A stretch of DNA of 64,000 nt from Ctenosaura bakeri (GCA_948474755.1 CAOLHI010001314.1:1-64000), one strand, 5' to 3'; positions 1 to 10,335 are shown, counted from the stretch's first letter. A program made the numbers and translations. Notes: generated from the letters alone by a model not told the origin.

Positions 1-30
1 AGCACTATAGCAGTCTAGTGCAGAAATGGC
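1..30. mobile_element. Palindromic MITE, terminal piece cut by window edge
   Basis: The first 30 bases match the right end of the palindromic MITE family repeated throughout the window (gcactatagcag..., ending gaaatggcc). The rest of the element lies outside the window. Confidence 0.7.
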
Positions 31-31
31 C

Positions 32-190
32 CTTTTCGGAGAGGCTGGAGGAGTTTGCTTTTGCGGAAGCTGAGGGAAAAGGGCAAGAATCCACCCCCGC
101 TTGTCTCCTTTTCTCAGTCGCTGTGCTAATCGAGTGCAAACTTTGGTTTGCACTTCTGAACTCTTCTTGCAGACATTTGAACCACAAATG
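32..190 (-). repeat. Dispersed repeat family R1 (unclassified), minus copy
   Basis: Reverse complement of a roughly 340-bp unclassified repeat also seen near 8240, 28125, 29800 and 35355. Shared landmarks are a pyrimidine-rich block (ctcctcc...), the phrase TTTGTCCTCAGCTT, and a later GAGT/GCACTC-type segment. No coding capacity or clear terminal repeats were seen, so the class is unknown. Confidence 0.45.
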
Positions 191-718
191 AGGTTTTTAG
201 CCCACATGGTGGCACAGGGGAATTTAGGAAGGGTGTGCCTGTTTTAAATAGCTTTGGTAGAGTGGAATTAGGTCAGAGAGGCCCAAGATTTCAGCAGAGC
301 AGGCCATTATTTGCAAACGTCCCTGTCTTAATTCAGCTGGTCTTCCTTCTGGCAGGTGGCCCCCATGACCACCGGATCCGCAGAGCAGGAAGGTCAAGGT
401 GATTTTGATCCTGGAAGATAACTGCATGTATCTGATCGTTGAAGAAAGTACCCGCCATGCTGTGGCAGTGGATGCTGCTGTTTCCAAGCAGATAAATAAT
501 TCTCCCCAATCCCAGACAGGAGTTCAAATCCTCTCCCTAGAGGAAATGTAGAAGTTTTGCAATCTCAGGCAAGAAAATTAAGGTTGTGGGAATGGAAATG
601 TTTTTAATTTAGAACAGCGACAAAAAGTCTATCGTGGGGGGAGCAAGGCTGAAGAGTCTGGGGGCCTGTTTCCTTCCCCCAGGAACCGTTAGGGACCACA
701 CCAATGTGCTCATCAGTT

Positions 719-960
719 ATAGAGTTATAGAGTTAAGAAGGAATCCAAAAGCCCATCTAGTCTAACTGTGTAGGTGGAATATCTTTTTCTTGTAATTTGA
801 ATCTATGGGTTCATGTCCTCGTCTCCGGGGTGGGAGAAAATAGGCTGGCTCCATCTTCTACATGACAGCCCTTCAGCTATTTACAGATAGCGACCTGTCA
901 ATCTTTCCTTCTCCAAGGTTAATCATACCATATATGAACAGTGTGGGCATAAAGCCAGAA
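719..960 (-). mobile_element. CR1-like LINE 3' fragment
   Basis: Starts with repeats of gttatagagtta and the phrase cccatctagtctaac, the inverted form of the usual CR1 end (TTGGACTAGATGG...). It continues into CATGACAGCCCTTCAGCTATTT, a segment seen in other CR1 copies here. It is diverged and its right edge is approximate. Confidence 0.55.
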
Positions 961-1137
961 ATAATAGAAGTCCACTTACGTTTGAATAACAATGTGGTTT
1001 TAATTTTTTTTTTTTTTAAAGTTGGAAAACTCCAGTGTTCCTTGTCTGAAAGGAGAATTGGTGCTTTGGAGGTTTCCAGATTTCTCCTTTTTCTGCCTAA
1101 TTTGGGCGGTGGTGGTTGGGTTTTCAGGCTGCAAAAA

Positions 1138-1372
1138 TTGCCTCGGAGTCAGCATCTAAGCCTGAATACCCTAATCTTGGAGGCTAAGCAGGGTAAGCCC
1201 TAGTCAGTACTTGGATAGGAGACCGCTAGTGAATGTTAGATGATGTAGGCTCAGGAACTGGCAGAACCACCTCTGAAGATTCCTTGCCTAAGAGCAGCCA
1301 GTGAAATTCCTGGGGTCGGCATAAATCAGCAGGTAGCTAGAAGGCATGTACACAAACACACACAGTACGCAG
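1138..1372 (+). mobile_element. 5S-rRNA-derived SINE fragment
   Basis: Positions 1163-1252 resemble the 3' half of 5S rRNA, including the internal promoter region (GGAGGCTAAGCAGGGT, TACTTGGATAGGAGACC). The following tail (cctctgaagattccttgcc) matches the SINE body with a BovB-type tail found elsewhere in the window. It is too diverged and too short at the 5' end to be a functional 5S gene. Confidence 0.65.
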
Positions 1373-1505
1373 GCTATGGGAAGAAGCATCTTTCTTGGAC
1401 TGATGCCCACTTTGTGAGACTGTTTTCTTTTGCTTTTCAGTTATTAGAAATCATCAGGAAGGAAGACGCCACTCTGAAAGCCATCCTCACGACCCATCCT
1501 CACTG

Positions 1506-2046
1506 GTGAGTGGATGCACCGCTGTTCTTTGTTCCCAGCATTCTTCCCCTTGTAGTATGACAACATGTTGAATATATGGGTTGTGACTGCAACTGAAAAA
1601 GGTTGAAAGAGTGGATTGTTGAAAAGGTGACTGTTGAAAAACGGGATGGTAGTATTATCTGCTGATATTTTGCTGGAGGCTTACATCTTTGTAAGCGGCC
1701 TTACATCCGCAGAAGAGAGAAGCGACGACTGCCATGACATTACAGTGTACAAGGCGTCCATCGTAAGATTTGCAATGAGCACAGGTGTACATTGGGCCAC
1801 TTCCCAGTGCACATCTGGATGCCTGCTAGGTAGCGCCTGAGCCCAATGGGAGTCCTTGGTGAGCAACAGAAGTGCCTAATGCACATTAAAGCACTTTTGC
1901 TGATGCTAAGATACACATCTTTGCAACTAGGGAACGTGGTTTCATTGTGGTTTTGCGACTTATTTACAAACGTGTAAGTGATGTAGCATCTCAGCCATTA
2001 TTATTTGCTAGAGGCCTCCTTAATGAACTATTAAATGCCCAGTTAT
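1506..2046. other. Non-coding interval, no recognised element
   Basis: Sequence between the HAGHL-like exon B and a Tigger-like end. I looked here for the next glyoxalase exon (Asp-His of the metal motif) and did not find it. The block 1755-1900 has loose internal similarity (cacaggtgtacattgggcc / agtgcacatctgg) to a block near 27000-27110. Confidence 0.4.
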
Positions 2047-2048
2047 TA

Positions 2049-2160
2049 CAGTAGTCCCCCCTTATCCCTGGGGGGGGGATATGTTTCAAGACCCCCTGTG
2101 GATGTCTGAAACTGCAGATAGTACCAAAACCTGTAGTACCAGATATATGGTACCCTGCAA
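2049..2160 (+). mobile_element. Tigger-like (pogo) DNA transposon end
   Basis: A TA dinucleotide precedes CAGTAGTCCCCCCTTATCC, followed by a segment of the form AAGACCCCCTGTGGATG and TGAAACTGCAGATAGTACC. This is the layout of Tigger/pogo 5' ends. The matching right terminus was not found, so the element is truncated or its right end has decayed. Further right, a 22-bp phrase (acaacattggcacaattggg...) occurs twice (about 2409 and 2490). Confidence 0.55.
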
Positions 2161-2636
2161 AACTGGAAAGCTATTTCTGGTGATGCCAGAGCTGTTTCCT
2201 GTACTGATGTTGGCAGAAGGACAGTTAAAGTGAGGAACGGGCAGGCAGGAAAGGTGTGAGTGGCAAAACCCAGAGGAAGCTGCATGGACACCAAGGGACA
2301 TGTCACTCGGGGCATAACTTGGAAAAACTGGAAGGGAGAAAAGTGAATCTATGAGGGAAAAGGATGGAGGCATCTTGCCGTGGGGACCCTGCCTGGAGGA
2401 GCTGTGCCAACAACATTGGCACAATTGGGATCTGAGAGAGATGTGTGGGCAATGCCGCTAGGCTTAAAGGGTAGTCATAATACAAACAACAACATTGGCA
2501 CAATTGGGATGTTATGTGTTGTAAACGTTGAATGCATATTGGACCTTACGGTTTGCAAATATTGCATGCGTATTATCAATATACTCATAATATATACTTG
2601 GATATATGCAACATTGTATGTGTTTCTTAGTCTTTT

Positions 2637-3310
2637 AAGGAGGCGGCTGAAGACCCAAACTCTGACCTCTTGGGAGCAGCAGCGGAGGCGCTGTAGAAGC
2701 ATCCTTTCACCACCGGTGGGGCTTTTCTCCTTGAACCCGTAGAACGCAGCATCATCGGCTTTCCTGATCTTTCTTTCTCTCCTCCGGATGGCATCTTCTC
2801 TTCTTCCCATCAGCTGGTACTCCGAAGGAAAGAACTGCGCACCAGCGGCTGGTCTTTAGGCGGGAAACCCGTGCTGGAGAGGCATCGCGGATCGCTCAGC
2901 AAAGGAGGCGGCCGAAGACCGAAATTCTGAGTTCTTTGGAGCAGCAGCGGAGGCGTTGCAGAAGCGTCCACTGGAGGGGCTTTTCCCCTTGAACCTGAAG
3001 AACGCAGCATCATCAGCGTTCGTGATCTTTCTCTCCTCCTGGCAGCATCTTCTCTTGTTCCCCTCAGGCGGCACTCCGAAGGAAAGTCCTGCTCACCGGC
3101 CTCCCGTCTTTAGGCGGGAAACCCGTGCTGGAGAGGCGTCATGGATCCAGTAAGTAAAGGAGGCAGCCAAAGACCCAAACTCTTTAAGTGGGATATCCGT
3201 GCTGGAGAGGCGTCGTGGATCACTCAGCGAAGGAGGTGGCTGAAGACCCAAATTCTGAGCTCTTGGGAGCAGCAGCGGAGGCATTGCCGAAGCATCCTTT
3301 CTCCGCCAGT
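2637..3310 (+). repeat. Tandem array of about 260-bp units
   Basis: Units start with AGGCGGCTGAAGACCCAAA or close variants at about 2640, 2905, 3160 and 3233. Units 1 and 2 are near full length (265 and 255 bp). Unit 3 is internally deleted to about 73 bp and unit 4 runs into a GC-rich island. Each full unit contains GGAGCAGCAGCGGAGGCG, a block with AACGCAGCATCATC, and GGCGGGAAACCCGTGCTGGA. Short reading frames cross the units, but none is shared cleanly enough to be called a protein. Confidence 0.7.
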
Positions 3311-3925
3311 AGGCTCGCGGCCTCGCATCACGCAGCGCACAAAGTTCCTCGATGGCCCAAGGCGGCAATGGTCACTGGAGGCCGCTGATGGGCGTGCGGC
3401 TGCCCGGTGTCGCCCGAGGAAGGAGCGCCGGAGGTCTTACGGCGCTGGAGGAAAGCGGACGTTGCAGAGCGTCCGGCGAGATGGTGCCACCGCCGAAGCC
3501 CTCTGAGGGTGGCCTGGAGGAGGGCGCGGCTGCCTCCCCGAGGGATTGAGACTGGGGAGGAAGTGCCCCTCGTCAAAGTCCCGTCTCATCTGGCTGGCGG
3601 GGCCGGGGCCGGCTCTCCGTCATCATGGCGGCGAACCACAGGAGGACGGATGGGGGCGGGCTAGGGCGCCACCACGGCTGGGAGACCTCCTTGCGGCCCT
3701 GCCAGATCCACTCGGAGGCGCCCGGCTGCCCCAGGGCCAGCAGGAAGAGCCGGGTCTCGGCGGGCCGAGGCCGGGGTCGCTGGTTCTGCTCCAGCCTGCG
3801 GGCTCTAGAATGGAGCGCCGCTCCTGAGCGAAGGCCTCCCTGTGGGGACTGACCTCCCAGAGCCAGCGCCGCTTCTGGGGAGGCCTTTCTGGCTGGTTGG
3901 GCTCCTCCTCCATTTCCTTGGGTCC
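3311..3925. other. GC-rich, CpG-dense island
   Basis: About 600 bp of very GC-rich, CpG-dense DNA directly after the 260-bp tandem array. Open frames exist in several phases on both strands, as expected from base composition, and none has a recognisable domain. It could be a promoter-like island or the body of an unrecognised composite repeat. Confidence 0.45.
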
Positions 3926-4546
3926 TAATAACTCTCCCTATAACTATATCTAAGCTAATAACTCTCTATATACAATAATAAGCTACCTATGCTATATAAT
4001 ACACAAAGCTACCTATGCTATATAATACACAAAATAATAAGAAATATCTACCACTACTCCTAAGACTAGTCCTAAAAGAGAGAGAAAGCTTTTAAGGAAA
4101 GAGGAGGAAGAGCAGCAATGGCGCAGGGTGGACCATGGCGGTGGAGAAATGAGGAGTGGGCGCCGGCAGCTGCCCCTTTTAGGGCGGAGAGGACATTGTG
4201 ACGGCAGGGAGACCAGAGGGATAATGACTATATATATATATATATATATATATACCTATGCTAATAACTCTATATATACAATAATAAGCTACCTATGCTA
4301 TATATATATACACACACAAAATAATAAGAAATATCTACCACTACTACTCAGACTAGTAGTAGAAGAGGGAGAAAGCTTCGAAGGAAAGATGGAGTTGAGG
4401 TAGAAAAAAGGCGAGAAAGGCTGAGGCGGCGGCTGAGGAGGAGGCACAGGAGCGAAGGCGCAGGGCAGGCCAGGGCGGTGGAGAAATGAGGAGGGGACGC
4501 TGGCAGCCGCCCCTTGTGGGGCCAGGAGGGCATTACGACCGTTGTT
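3926..4546 (+). repeat. Direct duplication of a ~305-bp AT/GC composite block
   Basis: Two copies, each with an AT-rich half (taataactct, ...tacaataataagctacctatgc...) followed by a GC-rich half (ggcggtggagaaatgagga...). Copy 1 runs about 3956-4216 and copy 2 about 4260-4546. A short extra AT-rich start is visible at 3928-3955. A (TA)n run at 4219-4254 separates the copies. Together with the array at 2637-3310 this forms a compact composite structure. Confidence 0.65.
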
Positions 4547-4964
4547 TCGCTTTGGCCTTCAAATTGTTTCCCCCGGGTGGATAAAATACCTTTCGAGTTT
4601 CCCACCGAGGAGAGACTGGCTGAAAAACTCCAGCAAGTGTATGCGCTGCTCATCAAATCTGTATTTTGTTAAGAATTGTATTAAAATAAAGCTTGTGTAC
4701 CTTCAAAATAAACCTCTCAGGGGGTTTCTTTGGCAAGAATTTCTTTGCAGGGGGGTTGCCTTTTCTGTGGTCTGGGAGCGCAAGGAAGATGAACAAGACT
4801 GGAGTTTCGTTTACTAGGAGGGTCATGGCGGGAAGCCGTAACCGGCAGAGATTTAAAAACGTTATCCTTGTTATATTTGGCTTGTGGCAAGCGGCTCTAG
4901 AAACCTATCAAGCTGCCGAAAGCTGTTTAACCAGCCTGTCTCCCTTGAATTACCTCAAGGCTGG
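4547..4964 (+). other. Unassigned sequence with SINE-like piece
   Basis: One plus-strand frame before 4671 reads ...FEFPTEERLAEKLQQVYALL... to a stop, with AATAAA signals after it (4686 and 4709). It looks gene-like but I recognise no family and no upstream exon. Positions 4708-4765 resemble the central part of the BovB-tailed SINE (gggtttctttggcaagaattt). The rest is unassigned. Confidence 0.3.
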
Positions 4965-5276
4965 ACTTCTTCCGTACTATAGCCTGCTTTGGTCAGACCT
5001 CATCTGGAATAATCCTGTGTCCAGTTCTGGGCACTGCAATTCAAGGAGGATGTTGCCAAGCTGGAAGGTGTCCAGAAGAGGGCGGCCAACGTGGTGGAGG
5101 GTCTGGAAGCCATGAAGCTCTGTGAGGAGCAGTTTAGGAAGCTGGCTGTATTTAGCCCGACAAAAAGAAGGTTAAGAGGGGACCTGATAGCCATGTTTAA
5201 ATATTTGAGGGGATGTCATGCTGAAGATGGAGCAAGTGTGTTTTCTGCTGCTCCAGAGACTAGGACTAGGATGTTG
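4965..5276 (+). mobile_element. CR1 LINE fragment (RT C-terminus)
   Basis: The frames encode diverged versions of the CR1 ORF2 C-terminus (YSLLWSDLIWNN, then motifs equivalent to LEGVQKRAANVVEGLEAMKL and KRRLRGDLIAMFKYLRG). It is more diverged than the copies at 6428 and 28633, suggesting another subfamily. It lacks the 3' terminal ATTCTATG repeats. Confidence 0.75.
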
Positions 5277-5340
5277 AAAGTGGAATGATAGCACTATGTG
5301 TAGTGTGGAAGTGGCCACACGCTTTGAGATTTGTGGCTTT

Positions 5341-5890
5341 CCCACTTTTTTTTATTTATCATTTTTGTATATCATTTTAATACACAACAAATATTTAAAA
5401 CAGTTTCTCCATCATAGTTTCATCTACGTACATGAAAGTTTACTGTATTTTCTTATCCTCCTACACTTCTGCCTAACATCTTCGAATTAACATAAATATT
5501 ATCAGTTATTCATGTACTTCAACAATTATCTTTTTATAACCTTCGTTCCAGGTCCTTATGTATTAGATATTCTATTAAGTAACCTTAACACTTTAGTACA
5601 TATTTTCTTAAAACCCTTTGGAATATGATCATGTATTTTTCCCCTACTACTCATTCTCATAAAGCCCTTTATATATTAATTATATTTTGTGTTGGAGGTA
5701 ATTTTCTATTGGAGCCCACTCATTTTTTATGCCTTCTTCTGTTTGGTTTCTTAATTTTTGTGAAAGAACATCTGCTGTTTTCATATCTTGTACACTTTGA
5801 AACCATTGCTCGATTTTGGGAACATCTTCATTTTTCCAAAATTTTGCAAATTCCATTCTTGCAGCTGTTACCATATATAGTATGATCCTA
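5341..5890 (-). mobile_element. L1 LINE 3' fragment
   Basis: On the minus strand a frame at 5680-5874 contains ARMEFAKFWKNEDVPKIEQW, typical of the extreme C-terminus of reptile L1 ORF2. It is followed by an AT-rich 3' UTR ending in a poly(A) tract (poly-T at 5346 on the plus strand). 5'-truncated. Confidence 0.7.
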
Positions 5891-6427
5891 CAGTACTTGC
5901 TCCCCTAACCCGAATGAATGTAGAGGGCCAACTTATTTTGATTCATTACGTATATATCCTACAGAATAGGAGTGAGGTTTATCTCTGAATAAAAATGGGA
6001 CCCAGAACACTGTCCATCAGCCCTGGAAGCCATGGGCTTCCACATCCTCTTCTGTGGAGTGATGAATTAGTACTGGGTTTTATTACTCCAGACTTTAAGG
6101 GAGATGTACAAAATGCTGAACCCATATGGGAGCTAGACTTCAGCACTGTGGGGGCTCCCTTAAAGCTTACACTAAAATGAAAGAAGGCAAAAGGGGGGAA
6201 AAATGCCATTAACTGGCTCTCCTGTGTAGCACCAGCTACTAATGCCTGGCTCTCTGGATCTTCAGAACCAGGCTCTGATGCAAGGTCAGAGGTTCCTATT
6301 TGAATAGTGTGGTCCAGCTAGGGAAAAAAATTACCACTTGTTTTTGGTAAACATGTCAGCTCATGTGGAAAGGACCTGAAGGAAAGCTCTTTGAAAAAGC
6401 CTTGTTTCTGAGTTGTCTCTGCGCAAG
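5891..6427. other. Non-coding interval, nothing recognised
   Basis: No coding exon, terminal repeat or SINE promoter box was recognised between the L1 and CR1 fragments. Confidence 0.4.
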
Positions 6428-7020
6428 TGGAGTATGGTGTATGGTGTCTAGATTGAGGGAGGTACTGCTACCACTCTACTCTGCTTTGGTTAGACCTCAT
6501 CTTGAATACTGTGTCCAGTTCTGGGCACCCCAATTCAAGAAGGACATGGTCAAGCTGGAGCAAGTCCAGAGGAGGGCGACCAAAATAGTGAGAAGCCTGG
6601 AAGCCATGAAGCCCTATGAGGATAGACTTAGAGAGCTGGGGATGTTTAGTCTGCAGAAGAGAAGGTGAAGAGGGGACATGATAGCCATGTTTAAATATTT
6701 GAAGGGATGCCATATAGATTAAGGAGAGGGCTTGTTTTCTGCCGCTCCAGAGACCAGGACAAGGAGCAATGGATTCAAGCTGCAGGAAAGGAGATTCCAC
6801 CTGAACTTCAGGAAGAACTTTGTGACGGTCAGGGCTGTCCGGCAGTGGAATCTGCTGCCTCGGAGTGTGGTTGAGTCACCTTTGGAGGTTTTTAAGCAGA
6901 GGCTGGATGGCCATCTGTCGGGAGTGCTTTGAGGGTGTTCCTGCGTGGCAGAAGGTGGTTGGACTGGATGGTCCCTGGGGTCTCTTCCAACTATACATTT
7001 CTATGATTTTATGATTCTGA
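6428..7020 (+). mobile_element. CR1 LINE fragment with complete 3' end
   Basis: The frames give [33 protein letters not shown] and a C-terminal block ending in [12 protein letters not shown], all from the CR1 ORF2 C-terminus. The element then runs through the CR1 3' UTR into the characteristic repeats (ctatgattttatgattct) at 7001-7020. Broken by stop codons, 5'-truncated and inactive. Confidence 0.85.
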
Positions 7021-7298
7021 TTCTAAGTGAGTTCTATTATACCAATAACCGCAAGGGAGCACTGTTGAGCTATTGCCATAACAGAGAAGTGACCCAAGGA
7101 AGGAAACACAGCCAACATCATTGTGTTCCATTTCCACATCATTCTACAATTTTATTTTTTTTAACAATGTGATTTCTGAACATATCTTTCACAAACTGCA
7201 CATTTCTATGTGCATTCTACCTAAAATACTTGTTCTTATAGACATTTCATCATTTCTTCTAAATATATATATATATATATATTGGACCTAACAATATG

Positions 7299-7929
7299 CA
7301 GTGATGTAGACTTGAGTCAATTGATGCAGACTCAAGTCAGACTTAAGTCACTTCAGTGACTTGACTCAGACTTGACTCAACAAAAATTACACACTGACTT
7401 GACTCGACTTCAGACTTGCATATTTTTAGCGACTGACTTTGCTGCCCTTGGTTCAGTAACATAACACATTTATCTAGAAACCTTACAACTTACTGGTCAC
7501 GTGATGATCTGTCTCAAGCCCAAAGTGCGGACACATTTCTCAGAGGGAACAGCGAATAGGTTAGGCAATGGGCTTGAGGAGGAAGGACCCATCTTTCTAA
7601 AGCTCTTGAAGCTTCACTGACGGGGAATAAGAAGGATCCTATTCCCTACTCCTGAAAAAGCCTCCAGTGTTGCAAATGGGAACTAAAAAGGATCCTATTT
7701 TCCACTTCTGAAGCTGCAAATGGCAAAATCACAAAAAGTGGAAGACCAACTCTACTTAAATGGTTAAAACTGACTTTATTCAACTCTTTCCAGAAATTCT
7801 GGAATACAGCTTGGGATATAAAGTTGGCTCCCAGACTTGAGACTTGACTCAACACTTGACTTGAAAGTATCTGGCAAGGACTTGAGACCTGACTTGAGAC
7901 TTGGGGTAAAAGACTTAAATACATCACTG
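7299..7929. mobile_element. Non-autonomous hAT transposon with perfect 8-bp TSD
   Basis: Termini are CAGTGATGTA and TACATCACTG, flanked on both sides by the identical 8-mer ACAATATG (7291-7298 and 7930-7937). This is the target-site duplication length of hAT elements. Subterminal regions are packed with variants of GACTTGACTC on both strands, which could be transposase-binding repeats. There is no transposase frame. A second, longer copy of the family lies at 10394-11253. Confidence 0.85.
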
Positions 7930-8239
7930 ACAATATGTCTGGCATTATGTTAGTAGGTTAAGCAGGTATACATCCAGCTTATTTCTATGTACTTCTTTGG
8001 TCGTTGTGGAGGTCAGAAACTACTGTTTCCCGCACACACAAAAACCTAACCCTCACTGTAAACTCACTTGTTGCAGGCTGTTGACCCCGACAGAGCCATA
8101 AAGTGACCAGTGGAGAATGGGGAATGTCCATAAAGCATTGGGCTTTGCCCCTGTAGCCAAATACATGATGAAAACATCATCCTCTAGGTCCCCCAGAAGA
8201 CTCCAGATGCATACGCATGTGTCTCACTATAGCATACCC
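7930..8239. other. Non-coding interval
   Basis: About 300 bp between the hAT element and an R1 repeat. No gene or recognised element was seen. Confidence 0.35.
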
Positions 8240-8500
8240 CACAGCTGTCTCAAACTGGCAAGAACAATTCCAAATAATCTTATTTAATACCACTTTTTCA
8301 GCTACTTTAAAAATGTCCCAGTTTCTGTCTCCTCCTCCTCCTTCATCCTCAGCTGCTTTCAATTGTTGCAGACTGATTTCAAAGTGCCCACATAGTTTGC
8401 ATCAATTAACTCAGCAGAGGGAGAAGAAAAGATCAAGCGGAATCTTGTTCTTCCCAGTAAGCCCAAGCAAAGGCAAACTTTTGTGCATCTTTTGTGATGC
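8240..8500 (+). repeat. Dispersed repeat family R1, plus copy
   Basis: Shares CAGCTGTCTCAAACTGGCA, AATGTCCCAGTTTCTGTC, the ctcctcctcc tract and TCCTCAGCTGCTTTCAATT with the R1 copies near 28125, 29800 and 35355. Unclassified. Confidence 0.5.
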
Positions 8501-8567
8501 AGAATCTCACAATGATGATATAGGGTTATATATGAATGTAAGAGATTTTTTCCCCCAGCAAGAACTA

Positions 8568-9044
8568 CAGTGGCCCCTCCACTTTCATGAGGGCTCGGGG
8601 CACAGAACCTTGTGGAAGTGGAAAAACCACAAATCGATCCAACACCCACAATCCCTTTCCCATTCCCTTCCAAAACTCCCTCCTCCCATCCCCTTGCCCT
8701 TTGCACACTGGGGCCAGACACAAGGGAATGGGAGGGAGAGCTCTGGAGGGGCAGGCTTCTGTGAGCCTTCCCCTTATTTTCTTCCCTTTTGCCCTGGCAC
8801 AAGTTCTCGGTGCCGGGGCCAGAGGCAAGGAAACAGGAGGGGGAGCTCCATAGGGCAGAAGGAAAGTGTGCATGTGCTTCCTCCCCCCCATTTCCTTGCC
8901 TTTCGTCTGGGCACTTGCCTTTCTCCTCTGCATCTGGCAAAATGCAAGGGAATGGGAGGAGGAGAATGGGGAGGAAGGCACGTGTGTGCCCCACAAGGAG
9001 TCAAGTTTGCAAAGGTCAAACCTGCATATGTGGAGGGAGGACTG
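8568..9044 (+). mobile_element. Tigger-like MITE with GC-rich interior
   Basis: Termini CAGTGGCCCCTCCACTTTC and ...ATGTGGAGGGAGGACTG are inverted repeats flanked by TA on both sides (8566-8567, 9045-9046), as in Tc1/mariner/pogo elements. The interior repeats a module around CCCTTGCCTTTTGCCC in both orientations, which opens long but meaningless reading frames on both strands. Related copies lie at about 30500, 34812 and 50385. Confidence 0.7.
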
Positions 9045-9087
9045 TACATTGAAAAATCCAAAAAAGTTTAGAATTCAAAAGAGAACT

Positions 9088-9800
9088 TGTTACCCTGCTT
9101 GCTGTGGGTTCCTTGGGGGGGGGTGGTCCCAACGCCTGTCAAAATTATCACTTGTGGGGAAAATTAGCTATGAACACCGCTTTAGCAATGCAAAGAGGGC
9201 AGGGTAATTAAGGATCTTTAACCCAATGTTTATGGGGTCAGGCTCAGTCAGAAATCATACAAGAAGGTCCAATGAATGACTTTATTGAATAGTGCACAGG
9301 CATCCAAGGGTTAATAGAAATAAAGAGTGGAAATAAGATAGAGGGATTGTTGAGGGATTTGCAGCTTGGATGATACTGCACCTCTTTCTGAAGTCCTGGT
9401 CCAGGAAGCAGCGATCGAACAGCAGCTCAGCAAAGAGGCGCTGAGGAGGGAGGGAAACCGGTCAGTTGGCAAGACCAAGAGGCATCATACTCATTGCATC
9501 GCCTTCCTCTCCTGCCTAACTAGCCCAAAAACAGGGACTATTTGTAGGAAAAATTTACTTTGAAGGCAAATCCTTTCCCAGGGAAAACAAACAGGGACAG
9601 AATAAGAAAAACAACTCCACACCTGGCATTTCTCGGAAGATAACAAAGTGTCATCTAAATAACAGGATCTTCTTCTGCTTTGAGGCTGTGGTGAGAGTTT
9701 CTGGAGATGGAGTTGATAAGGTTTTATTGCTTCCATTGCCCAGTTTTCCAGGAACGCTTTTACTTCCTTCAAGTGGACTCCTTAAAGCTTAAGGACCTTT
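9088..9800 (-). mobile_element. LTR-like element (second copy of family at 22317)
   Basis: Begins on the plus strand with TGTTACCCTGCTTGCTG and shares GGGTCAGG and neighbouring blocks with the copy at 22317. On the minus strand this reads as an LTR ending ...GGGTAACA with an AATAAA signal near 9280. No gag or pol sequence is adjacent. The right edge is uncertain. Confidence 0.4.
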
Positions 9801-10089
9801 TGTCCACCATGGGTTATCACAATGTAAGGTCTCCTGTTGCTGCATGACTGGGGATTTTACTGGCCTCCAGAGCTGCGGCGGTCGTGCTTCCTGCCCCAGC
9901 GCAGCCTGGGAAACTCCCAGGCTGTGCTGCGGAAGGAAGAGGTGGAGCTCTCATGCTACCTGCTCGGGAGCAGGCAGCTCATGCGGAGCTGAAGCAGCAG
10001 GAACATGAGAGCCTCTTGCTAGAGGCTGCTCGCATAATCCCCGCACCCCAGCGCCAAAAAAAGGTAAGGTGCGGAAAGGGCCCAAGTCT
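9801..10089. other. Non-coding interval, locally GC-rich
   Basis: No gene or element recognised. The block 9870-10080 is GC-rich with open frames but no domain. Confidence 0.3.
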
Positions 10090-10335
10090 CTGGAGCAGTG
10101 GAAAACAAGCCTGCTCCCTCCTCGGCATGACATCCCTTCAAATATTTAAACATGGCTATCATTTCCCCTCTTAACCTTCTCTTCTGCAGACTTAACATCC
10201 CCAGCTCCCTAAGGCACTCCTCATAGGGCTTCATGCCTTCCAGACCATTTTGGTCACCGTCCTCTGGACATGTGCCAGCTTGTCAATATCCTTCTTGAAT
10301 TGAGGTGCCCAGACACTTCTCTCCAGGATGAAAAG
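10090..10335 (-). mobile_element. CR1 LINE fragment
   Basis: The minus-strand frame at 10019-10234 contains [20 protein letters not shown] and [15 protein letters not shown], matching the CR1 ORF2 C-terminus. The fragment extends through the block corresponding to KLEQVQR (ttggtcaccgtcctctggac). Truncated at both ends. Confidence 0.8.

Larger units (their letters stand above)
387..1505 (+). pseudogene. HAGHL: HAGHL/HAGH-like glyoxalase II remnant (two exons)
   Basis: Exon A (390-491) encodes 34 residues starting KVKVILILEDN and containing MYLVIEE and HAVAVDAAV. This matches the N-terminal strand region of hydroxyacylglutathione hydrolase-like proteins (family pattern MKVKVIPVLEDNYMYLVIEE). 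Exon B (1441-1505) follows a good acceptor (tgcttttcag) and ends at donor GTGAGT. It encodes LLEIIRKEDATLKAILTTHPH plus a split Trp codon, which leads into the family's THxHxDH metal-binding motif; both histidines inside the exon are kept. The two exons join in phase 0 as in the family. Defects: the expected initiator ATG at 387-389 reads AGG, and the base pair after exon A is AT instead of GT (492-493). No later exons (DH of the metal site, substrate-binding C-terminus) were found downstream. Family function: hydrolysis of S-lactoylglutathione-type thioesters. I infer a decayed copy. HAGHL fits slightly better than HAGH, but this is uncertain. Confidence 0.62.

Noticed and set aside
1163..1252. 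5S rRNA gene
   Set aside because: Only the 3' half is similar, with several changes, and it runs into a SINE body.
2637..3310. Zinc-finger or other repeat protein encoded by the tandem units
   Set aside because: Unit length is not constant, the frame is not kept between units, and no Cys/His pattern appears.
8217..9071. 284-codon plus-strand frame and a 211-codon minus-strand frame over the same DNA
   Set aside because: They run through repeat R1 and the Tigger-like MITE. Openness on both strands comes from GC-rich tandem modules, and no domain or start context supports a gene.
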